From Sphingomonas sp. (GTDB taxonomy: Bacteria > Pseudomonadota > Alphaproteobacteria > Sphingomonadales > Sphingomonadaceae), in NCBI GenBank assembly GCA_025935515.1, contig JAICVC010000045.1, positions 1 through 13,352 on the forward strand: 13,352 nt of DNA, written 5' to 3'. Under the pieces are notes generated by a model. The model worked only from the letters and a program-made list of their open reading frames with translations, was not told where the DNA came from and made no database searches. The translations under genes were made by a program, and so were the position numbers. Within the stretch, counting starts at the first letter, position 1; every line of letters begins with the position of its first letter. Positions 6,941 to 12,333 of this stretch are shown piece by piece.

Positions 6941-7630
6941 TTACGATGCGGTCTGCGCGTCGCTGTTGCGCCCCGGTGGAATGATGACGACCTCGTCGCC
7001 AACCCGCGCATGGTCGAAGAGCCGCCGGGCGAACTCGAGCGGAACGCCGATGCAGCCATGCGTCGCGGCGCCCGATCGGACGATGCTGCCGTGGATCGCC
7101 ACGCCGTCGTTCGTGAGCTGCAGCGTGTACGGCATCGCGGCGTCGTACAGCGACGAGCGGTGGTCCTTGTCGCGCGCCAGCACATGGAACGTCCCTGACG
7201 GCGTTTCCTTGTTATCGCCGCCATAAACGATCACTGACGTCCCGATCTCATGCTCCCCCCTGAATACCGAGATGAGCTGCGAACCGAGGTCGATCCGGAC
7301 CCAGGTCGGCCCATCCGGAATCGCGCTGTCGTTCCAGTCGAACTCGCCAAAGTGCAGTGGCTTGTCCACTTTGAGCAGCGACTTCACCGGACGGTCGAGC
7401 GTCCCCGCCGCCAACGCCTGGGTGACTTGAGCCTGGTTCAGCAGAACCCTCCCCTCTTCGGCCGTCTTCGACAAGGCCGCGACGGGGTGCGGCGCCGAGC
7501 GCGGCGCTCGTTGATGGCTCGACGGCTCGGGTCCAGGCCTCAGGAGCCATGCGGCCGCGACCGTAGCAATCGCGGCACAGCCGAGGATTGCCAAACTGAC
7601 TTTGACGGACCTAGCGAGCGGCAATTGCAA
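6941..7630 (-). CDS. L,D-transpeptidase (YkuD domain), membrane-anchored
   Basis: This family forms 3-3 peptidoglycan cross-links or attaches proteins to peptidoglycan from the periplasmic side; which of these applies here is not clear. The 229 aa protein has a membrane anchor at about 9-30, a Pro/Ser-rich linker, and a YkuD domain from about 110 to 218. Key residues are ETPSGTFHV (142-150), H180-G181, and H191-G192-C193 in THGCIGVP with catalytic Cys193. The usual Arg after the HGC(V/I) motif is Gly here. No ATG fits: the frame opens with TTG at 7630, and a second TTG lies at 7624. Either start overlaps the end of the preceding PEPxxWA gene, so translation is probably coupled. The exact start is uncertain; the domain call is not. 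Confidence 0.93.
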   Translation of the reverse strand: MQLPLARSVKVSLAILGCAAIATVAAAWLLRPGPEPSSHQRAPRSAPHPVAALSKTAEEGRVLLNQAQVTQALAAGTLDRPVKSLLKVDKPLHFGEFDWNDSAIPDGPTWVRIDLGSQLISVFRGEHEIGTSVIVYGGDNKETPSGTFHVLARDKDHRSSLYDAAMPYTLQLTNDGVAIHGSIVRSGAATHGCIGVPLEFARRLFDHARVGDEVVIIPPGRNSDAQTAS

Positions 7631-8303
7631 GCACGGCTCGCCGGCGCCGCACTCGGCGGCCGATCATTGCGAAGCCGACCAGCATCATCGCCCAAGTCGC
7701 CGGTTCGGGTATTCCCGGCGTGGTGGGCGGAATCACCGGCGGAATTACCGGCGGAGTTACGGGCGGGGTCACCGGGGGAGTCTGGGGCGGCGGAATGATC
7801 ACCCCACCGCCGCCAGGCGGCGTGAAGCCCGGGAAGATCACCGGCGGCCCTCCCGGCGGCACCACGGCCGCGACCGGCACTGGCGGCGCCGGAGCGGCAT
7901 TGACGACATTGAACAGCGGAGTCGACGGGGCCGGGACGACGGGCGGTGCCGGCGGCGCGCTTACGATCGCCCCCAGAGGGTTTGCCGGGCGGCGGATTTT
8001 GGGGAGGGCCCGTTGGTGAAGCGGGGCCTGGCGCCGCTGCTTGAGGTTGGCCAGCACTCCCCCAGCCCGCTCGCCGGGCGACCGGCTTTCGAACATCCCC
8101 GCGACCGTGTCCCCAAGGCTCTTGAGACCGCCAATCCCCTTGCCGACCTGCTCGCCCACGGTCGTTCGGTCCGAACCCGGCTCACCCGAAAACATGCCAG
8201 GACGGAATACTGCGATGCCCAGCGCGGTGGCGAGCGCGACAACCAGTGCGACGACCGCACCGCGGCGCGTTGCAAGGGACGAAGCAGCCGCGCTCAGCGC
8301 CAC
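7611..8303 (-). CDS. PEPxxWA-CTERM protein with N-terminal helix and proline-rich stalk
   Basis: A 230 aa protein beginning with GTG at 8303; no ATG lies upstream in frame near it. Residues 16-34 form a hydrophobic helix. Residues 40-100 are polar and may hold short helices. From about 105 to 197 the chain is a Pro/Val/Ala/Gly-rich low-complexity stalk that includes repeated PPV-T/I units. The C-terminus has PEPATWAMMLVGFAMIG (199-215) followed by RRVRRRR, the three-part PEPxxWA sorting signal: motif, helix and arginine cluster. Proteins with such signals are processed by exosortase/archaeosortase-type systems; no such enzyme is encoded here. Eight residues (AVLAIAAR) extend past the arginines, which is unusual. 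It begins a likely operon with the L,D-transpeptidase and CAP genes. Its molecular role is unknown. Confidence 0.85.
   Translation of the reverse strand: MALSAAASSLATRRGAVVALVVALATALGIAVFRPGMFSGEPGSDRTTVGEQVGKGIGGLKSLGDTVAGMFESRSPGERAGGVLANLKQRRQAPLHQRALPKIRRPANPLGAIVSAPPAPPVVPAPSTPLFNVVNAAPAPPVPVAAVVPPGGPPVIFPGFTPPGGGGVIIPPPQTPPVTPPVTPPVIPPVIPPTTPGIPEPATWAMMLVGFAMIGRRVRRRRAVLAIAAR
7726..7785 (-). repeat. 12-bp coding tandem repeat (about five units)
   Basis: Five consecutive 12-base units, on the plus strand GGCGGAATCACC, GGCGGAATTACC, GGCGGAGTTACG, GGCGGGGTCACC and a diverged GGGGGAGTCTGG. They lie in frame in the PEPxxWA-CTERM gene and encode Pro-Pro-Val/Ile-Thr/Ile type units just before the sorting signal. 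In-frame units of this kind can change in number by slippage and so alter stalk length. Confidence 0.85.
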
Positions 8304-8332
8304 GCGCCGATGTCCCGCAACAGGTTCAATGG

Positions 8333-8356
8333 ACCAATCACTTTGCCCCGATTGGT
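8333..8356. promoter_or_regulatory. Inverted repeat, possible operator
   Basis: ACCAATC (8333-8339) and GATTGGT (8350-8356) form a perfect 7-bp inverted repeat with a 10-base gap. A third ATTGGTT half-site occurs at 8392-8398, inside the spacer of the candidate promoter. The repeat lies between that promoter and the GTG start of the PEPxxWA gene. It could bind a dimeric regulator or fold in the leader RNA; neither is shown. Confidence 0.3.
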
Positions 8357-8378
8357 TGTTCGTTACGTTTGCGTTAAC

Positions 8379-8407
8379 CTTTTAGAGGTAAATTGGTTTC
8401 CAAGCAA
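8379..8407 (-). promoter_or_regulatory. Possible promoter of the PEPxxWA/L,D-transpeptidase/CAP operon
   Basis: On the minus strand TTGCTT (8407-8402) and TAAAAG (8384-8379) are 17 bases apart in a locally AT-rich stretch. This would give a leader of roughly 70 nt before the GTG at 8303. The match to consensus is moderate. Confidence 0.3.
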
Positions 8408-8426
8408 AGGCCTGTGGGTAGTTTTG

Positions 8427-8444
8427 GCCGGAATTTTTTCCGGC
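8427..8444. other. Small perfect hairpin downstream of tRNA-Met
   Basis: GCCGGAA (8427-8433) and TTCCGGC (8438-8444) pair perfectly around a four-base loop. It lies about 40 bases beyond the 3' end of the minus-strand tRNA gene and could end that transcript, but no T-run follows on that strand, so its role is uncertain. Confidence 0.3.
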
Positions 8445-8484
8445 TGCGTAACCACAAAATTCACGCCGAGGGCATATACTGCCG

Positions 8485-8561
8485 TGGTAGCGGAGGAGGG
8501 ACTTGAACCCCCGACACGCGGATTATGATTCCGCTGCTCTAACCAGCTGAGCTACTCCGCC
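8485..8561 (-). tRNA. tRNA-Met (anticodon CAU), elongator type
   Basis: The minus strand folds as a complete 77-nt tRNA. The acceptor stem is GGCGGAG/CTCCGCT with a G-T first pair, the D-arm is AGCTCAGCTGGTTAGAGC, the anticodon stem is GCGGA/TCCGC with loop ATCATAA (CAT at 8527-8525), and the T-arm loop is GTTCAAGTC. A73 and an encoded CCA end (8487-8485) follow. An initiator tRNA would lack this acceptor pairing pattern and would show three G-C pairs in the anticodon stem next to the loop, so it is not tRNA-fMet. A CAU anticodon could also be tRNA-Ile2 with lysidine, but the body looks like the alphaproteobacterial elongator Met tRNA as I remember it. Confidence 0.95.
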
Positions 8562-8606
8562 CCAGGACCCGTGGAAGCGCCCGTGTCGAAGGCGCTGGAG
8601 GCGCGG

Positions 8607-8635
8607 CATATAGGTACGCCCGGCGGACCGGTCAA
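8607..8635 (-). promoter_or_regulatory. Sigma70-type promoter of tRNA-Met
   Basis: On the minus strand TTGACC (8635-8630) is followed by exactly 17 bases and TATATG (8612-8607). Transcription would begin near 8600, about 40 bases before the first tRNA base at 8561. This is the best sigma70-like promoter in the window. Confidence 0.65.
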
Positions 8636-8640
8636 CGCGA

Positions 8641-8665
8641 GGAACCGCGTGACGCCGCTCTCGTT
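8641..8665 (+). promoter_or_regulatory. EcfG-type general stress response promoter
   Basis: GGAAC (8641-8645), 16 bases, then CGTT (8662-8665) matches the promoter consensus of the alphaproteobacterial general stress sigma factor EcfG. The start point would be about 8672, giving a short leader with AGAGG (8681-8685) before the DUF3775 ATG at 8691. Its upstream edge is 5 bases from the -35 of the divergent tRNA promoter. Confidence 0.6.
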
Positions 8666-8690
8666 GAGCGGGCAACGACCAGAGGTTTTG

Positions 8691-9116
8691 ATGGACCCCC
8701 TGACCCCACTCGACACGCTTTGCCGAATCATCCTGAGGGCGCGCGAATATGAGGCGCAGACCGCCAGCGACTATGACCGCGGCGAGGATCCCGACAATGT
8801 CGACGATGAGCAGGAGGGCACGCTTTCCGTGCTCGAGGACGACATCAACGATAGCGTCGAGGAAGAGCTCAAGGCCGCGTTCGAGGATTTGGGAGAGGAC
8901 CAGCTGGCGGAGGTGATCGCCTTCTGCTGGGTCGGCCAGGGGACCTATGAAGCGGCCGACTGGGATGAAGCGATGGAGGAAGCGCAGACGCTTGTCGGAG
9001 ATGGCACGGACGGCGCGATCGACGAGCTGATGGAGCAACCAATGCTCGCCTCCGTGCTAGAATCGGGCCTCGCCGCTTTCGACCTCAGCTGCAACGGCGT
9101 CGGCGACCTCAGCTAG
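8691..9116 (+). CDS. DUF3775 domain protein
   Basis: A 141 aa, strongly acidic cytoplasmic protein without signal peptide or membrane helix. The stretch from PLDTLCRIILRAREYEAQ (6-23) through the Asp/Glu-rich DPDNVDDEQEG to FCWVGQGTYEAADWDEAMEEA (78-98) matches what I know of DUF3775, a small family of unknown function. The tail after residue 100 seems helical. The frame is open back to 8571, but that extension would cross the tRNA promoter and the EcfG promoter. The ATG at 8691 has AGAGG at 8681-8685 and begins right before the conserved domain. The promoter suggests induction in stress or stationary phase. The stop shares CTAG with the stop of the convergent RNA ligase gene. Confidence 0.85.
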   Translation: MDPLTPLDTLCRIILRAREYEAQTASDYDRGEDPDNVDDEQEGTLSVLEDDINDSVEEELKAAFEDLGEDQLAEVIAFCWVGQGTYEAADWDEAMEEAQTLVGDGTDGAIDELMEQPMLASVLESGLAAFDLSCNGVGDLS

Positions 9117-9619
9117 CGCCCGCGAAAGGCGAAGATCGCCAGCTTTTCCCAGGGCCCGTCGAGGTAGCGGTGCAGGCCGAAGCCGCCTATCGCAAGTGGG
9201 CGCGGCTGGAAATGCCGGTCCAATCTCGTCTTGAGCGCCCTCGCCTCCTTGGGCGAGACCTTGTTCTGGATCGTGATGTGCGGGCGCCATCCGCCACTGT
9301 CCTGCGCGCCCAGCAACCCGTGAAAATGCTCGGCAAGCTCGTCGCGGATGCGATCGAGGTCCGGCGAGACCAGGCGGAAGGCGACCCCGCCGCCAAGGTC
9401 CATCAGCCCTTCGATCGATGCTCGAGGCGGCGGCCGGGACGCCATTCGCGACAGCGTCGAGCGTGCCTCTGCCTCGGCTGAGGGCGGCAGCGCGTGGAAG
9501 ATGGTGAGATGCGCGGGCAGATAATTACGCTCCGCTGGGTAATTGAACCGCCGGAGCTGGTCGAGCCACCCAGAGTCGCGCGGGCCGATCTCGGCTGTAA
9601 CGATCAGCGCGCCGGCCAC
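9113..9619 (-). CDS. 2'-5' RNA ligase family protein (2H phosphoesterase)
   Basis: A 168 aa cytoplasmic protein of the 2H phosphoesterase superfamily. The two catalytic HxT motifs are HLTIFHAL (H37, T39) and HITIQNK (H114, T116), separated by the usual distance. Members ligate or cleave 2',5'-linked RNA or act as cyclic phosphodiesterases (LigT/ThpR); the substrate cannot be told from sequence. I chose GTG at 9619, which gives MAGALIVTAEIG, the typical hydrophobic first strand. This start lies 16 bases inside the upstream PRC-barrel-like gene, so translation is probably coupled. No ATG is available near the conserved start. The stop codon overlaps the DUF3775 stop by 4 bases in the palindrome CTAG, the two genes being convergent. 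Confidence 0.88.
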   Translation of the reverse strand: MAGALIVTAEIGPRDSGWLDQLRRFNYPAERNYLPAHLTIFHALPPSAEAEARSTLSRMASRPPPRASIEGLMDLGGGVAFRLVSPDLDRIRDELAEHFHGLLGAQDSGGWRPHITIQNKVSPKEARALKTRLDRHFQPRPLAIGGFGLHRYLDGPWEKLAIFAFRGR

Positions 9620-10167
9620 TCGTCGCGCGCCAGTTCTTCGAGCCCCGCAAATTGCTTGGGGTTCAGACCCGTGGCCAGCACTTCGCCCTCGATCCTGGCT
9701 TCGTCCCAGGGCAAACGCCTCAGAGTCTCGCCGACTCCCGCGACACCGCCCTGCGAGACGACCACATAGCGAAGTCGCCCGCTCGAGCATCCGGCCATGG
9801 CGTCGACGCAGCGGCTGAGCTCCTCCTGGCCGCTCAACACGGATGCTTTGGTCAGCAGCGAGACCGGGAAGAGCGCTTCGCCGGGCGTCTCCTCGCTGGC
9901 TTCCGCGGCGGTGCGGGCACCCTCCTCGACCTTGGTCTGCCGGCCGAGCCAGCGCCAGATGCCGAACATGTTGAGAATAGTGAGGACGATGTTGGTCCAG
10001 GTCAGCGCGGGCTGGCCGGTCATCGACCCTGCAGCTAGCCACGACAGCGATCCGACCAGGAAGACGCAAAAGCCGTAGCCCGTGATGCGCGACCCGAGGT
10101 TCGCCGCGGTCATCGAGGCGGCGATGATGGTCGCGACGGTCGCGACCCACGAAATGGTATCAGCCAT
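9604..10167 (-). CDS. Membrane protein with PRC-barrel-like C-terminal domain
   Basis: A 187 aa protein. Residues 5-23, 29-47 and 57-74 are hydrophobic and make two or three membrane helices; the WTNIVLTILNMFGIWRWLGRQ end of this part resembles short integral membrane proteins with a PnuC-like look. A charged linker (77-97) leads to a C-terminal domain (99-180) in which GRLRYVVVSQGGVAGVGETLRRLPW fits the pattern of a PRC-barrel strand set. That assignment is by eye and moderate. The ATG at 10167 was preferred to a TTG at 10185. The gene starts 30 bases after the kup stop and overlaps the RNA ligase gene, so all three are probably one transcript. Its function is unknown; a regulatory or accessory membrane role beside Kup is only a guess. 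Confidence 0.72.
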   Translation of the reverse strand: MADTISWVATVATIIAASMTAANLGSRITGYGFCVFLVGSLSWLAAGSMTGQPALTWTNIVLTILNMFGIWRWLGRQTKVEEGARTAAEASEETPGEALFPVSLLTKASVLSGQEELSRCVDAMAGCSSGRLRYVVVSQGGVAGVGETLRRLPWDEARIEGEVLATGLNPKQFAGLEELARDEWPAR

Positions 10168-10197
10168 TGCGCCGGAATGCCGCAAGCGGCGCTTGGT

Positions 10198-12144
10198 TCA
10201 AATCTCCACCTGGCTGCCGAGCTCGACGACGCGGTTGGTCGGCAGCTTGAAGAATTCCATCGCGCTTTCGGCGTTGCGCAGCATCCAGGCGAACAGTTTT
10301 TCGCGCCAGATCGCCATCCCCGGCCGCGACGACGCCAGCAACGTCTGGCGGGCGAGGAAGAAGCTCGTGTCCATCATCCGGCACTGCGGCCCGATCTCCT
10401 TCAGCTGCGCGAGCGCCGAAGGGACGTCTATTTCCTCCATGAAGCCGTAGCGCAGGATGACCCGATAAAAGCCCGAGCCATAGTCCTTGGTCTCGAGGCG
10501 CTTTTCGTGGGCGACGTAGGGGACGTCCTCGATCCGCACCGTCAGCAGGATGACCCGCTCGTGAAGCACCTTGTTGTGCTTCAGATTATGCAGGAGCGCG
10601 TGGGGAACGCCGCTCGCCGAGCTGGTCATGAACACCGCGGTGCCGGGCACCCGCGCCGCGCTCGGCGCTGCCGACTTGATAAAGATTTCCATCGGCAGGC
10701 TCGCCTCGTTCATCCGGCTGATCATCAGCTGCCGGCCCTTCGCCCAGGTGGTCAGCAGCACGAAGGCAATCGCACCCACCAGCAGGGGAAACCAGCCGCC
10801 GGCCGGGATCTTCGTCAGGTTCGAGCTGAAGTAGCCGAGATCGACGGTGAAGAAGAGAACAAGGAGCCCGCCGATGAGGATGCGATTCCACTTCCACATG
10901 GTGATGAGAACCACCGCGATCAGGACCGTGTCGATCAGCATCGCGCCGGTGACTGCGATGCCATAAGCGGCCGCAAGGTTCGAGGAGCTGCGGAAGGTGA
11001 TTACCAGCAGCAGGACCATCACCATGAGCGCCCAATTCACGAGCGGGATATAAATTTGCCCGGCGGCGCTCTCGCTGGTGTGGGTGATCCTCAGGCGCGG
11101 GACGAAGCCAAGCTGGATCGCCTGCTGGGTTACCGAGAAAGCGCCCGAGATGACGGCCTGGCTGGCGATGATCGTCGCGGCGGTCGCAAGCAGGACGAGC
11201 GGAAGCCTCAGCGCCTCCGATGCCAGGTAGAAAAACGGGTCTTTCACCGCGGTCCCGACCTCGTGGGCGGGGAGCGACAGGAGCATGGCCCCCTGTCCCA
11301 TATAATTGAGCAGCAACGCGGGCAGGACGAAATAAAGCCATGCGACCTTGATCGGGCGCCGTCCGAAATGTCCCATGTCCGCATAGAGTGCCTCGGCGCC
11401 CGTCAGTGCCAGCACCACCGACCCCATCGCCAGGAATGCCCTCAATGGCTCCTCGATGAAGAAGCTCGCCGCGTTCAGCGGGTTGATCATCGCGAGGATG
11501 ATGCTTGGCCGGTTGAGGATGTGCAGCACCCCAAGGACGGCAAGCGCCGCGAAATAGACGAGCATGACCGGCCCGAACATCATGCCGACGCGGGCCGTGC
11601 CCCTTGCCTGGATTGCGAACAGTCCGACCAGGATGCCGACGGCGATCGGGACCACGAACGGCGCTAGACCGGCGTTGACGGTGGTGAGGCCCTCGACCGC
11701 CGACAGCACCGAAATCGCCGGCGTGATCATCGAATCGCCGTAGAACAAGGCGGTGGCGAATACGCCGAGCATCACGATGCCGCTCGCCCACTTCTTCTTC
11801 CCGCTGATCGTGCGGTTGATCAGCGCCAGCAGAGCCAGGCTCCCTCCCTCCCCCTTGTTGTCCGCCCGCATGATGATCATGACGTATTTCAGCGTGACCA
11901 CGATCATCATCGACCAGAAGATCATCGACAGTACGGCGTGGATGTGAAACTGGTCTGGGCTCAACGGATGGTGACCCGCGAACGTCTCGCGAAACGAATA
12001 GATCGGCGAGGTGCCGATATCCCCGAAGACGATCCCGACGGCGCCGATCGCGAGCTTGTAAAGCGGCCCCTGCGCATGGCCATGGCCATGAGCGCTGTGC
12101 TGCGGAGCTTCGGTTACGGCGCCGCCTGTCGCGGTGATGTTCAT
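10198..12144 (-). CDS. kup: Low-affinity potassium uptake transporter Kup
   Basis: A 648 aa inner-membrane protein of the KUP/HAK/KT family, which takes up potassium, probably with protons. The first helix holds the family signature GDIGTSPIYS (41-50). About twelve membrane helices follow to roughly residue 460, including the conserved NKGEGGSLALLAL and YGDSMITPAISVLSA segments. A cytoplasmic tail of about 180 residues completes the protein, and the total length is normal. The N-terminus carries a short His-rich stretch, HSAHGHGHAQG (16-26), beyond the conserved core. The ATG at 12144 has no strong ribosome binding site. It is followed by the PRC-barrel-like and RNA ligase genes and is divergent from ald. 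Confidence 0.96.
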   Translation of the reverse strand: MNITATGGAVTEAPQHSAHGHGHAQGPLYKLAIGAVGIVFGDIGTSPIYSFRETFAGHHPLSPDQFHIHAVLSMIFWSMMIVVTLKYVMIIMRADNKGEGGSLALLALINRTISGKKKWASGIVMLGVFATALFYGDSMITPAISVLSAVEGLTTVNAGLAPFVVPIAVGILVGLFAIQARGTARVGMMFGPVMLVYFAALAVLGVLHILNRPSIILAMINPLNAASFFIEEPLRAFLAMGSVVLALTGAEALYADMGHFGRRPIKVAWLYFVLPALLLNYMGQGAMLLSLPAHEVGTAVKDPFFYLASEALRLPLVLLATAATIIASQAVISGAFSVTQQAIQLGFVPRLRITHTSESAAGQIYIPLVNWALMVMVLLLVITFRSSSNLAAAYGIAVTGAMLIDTVLIAVVLITMWKWNRILIGGLLVLFFTVDLGYFSSNLTKIPAGGWFPLLVGAIAFVLLTTWAKGRQLMISRMNEASLPMEIFIKSAAPSAARVPGTAVFMTSSASGVPHALLHNLKHNKVLHERVILLTVRIEDVPYVAHEKRLETKDYGSGFYRVILRYGFMEEIDVPSALAQLKEIGPQCRMMDTSFFLARQTLLASSRPGMAIWREKLFAWMLRNAESAMEFFKLPTNRVVELGSQVEI

Positions 12145-12260
12145 GTGTTGAGGTTCAGACCCGACAGACTGCGAACTCGCATCCCCTGCGCCGCGAGCGA
12201 AATCCTCGGTCGCGGACGAAGTGCCGCCGTAGCACTGCCGTTTCGGCCCCGCAATCGGAC

Positions 12261-12289
12261 GGGACAGCGACGAAAAGCCCGTCTATAGG
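12261..12289 (+). promoter_or_regulatory. Candidate ald promoter with inverted repeat
   Basis: GGGACA (12261-12266) and TATAGG (12284-12289) are separated by 17 bases. An inverted repeat, GACGGG (12258-12263) and CCCGTC (12278-12283), spans the -35 and spacer and could be an operator. The start point would be about 12296, roughly 38 bases before the ald ATG. The rest of the 189-base kup-ald gap shows nothing else convincing. Confidence 0.4.
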
Positions 12290-12333
12290 CCCCCGCACTA
12301 ATCAGCCCAGACATCAGCGGAGCGAACGAATAA

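Noticed and set aside
7726..7785. Short regular repeats resembling a CRISPR array
   Set aside because: Units are 12 bases, directly joined with no spacers, and in frame in a proline-rich coding region.
7720..8019. Plus-strand glycine-rich repeat protein
   Set aside because: It is the complement of the Pro/Val repeat in the PEPxxWA gene and has no ribosome binding site.
7602..8528. Plus-strand open frame of 308 codons ending in EGLEPPTRGL
   Set aside because: The ending is the familiar false translation of a tRNA gene, and the rest is antisense to the PEPxxWA gene.
8571..8690. Longer N-terminus for the DUF3775 protein
   Set aside because: The extension would cover the tRNA promoter and the EcfG promoter and adds residues outside the conserved domain; 8691 has its own SD sequence.
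10177..11667. Plus-strand open frame of 496 codons opposite kup
   Set aside because: It is antisense to the strongly conserved kup gene, has an Arg/His/Asp-rich composition typical of GC-rich shadow frames, and shows no recognisable domain.
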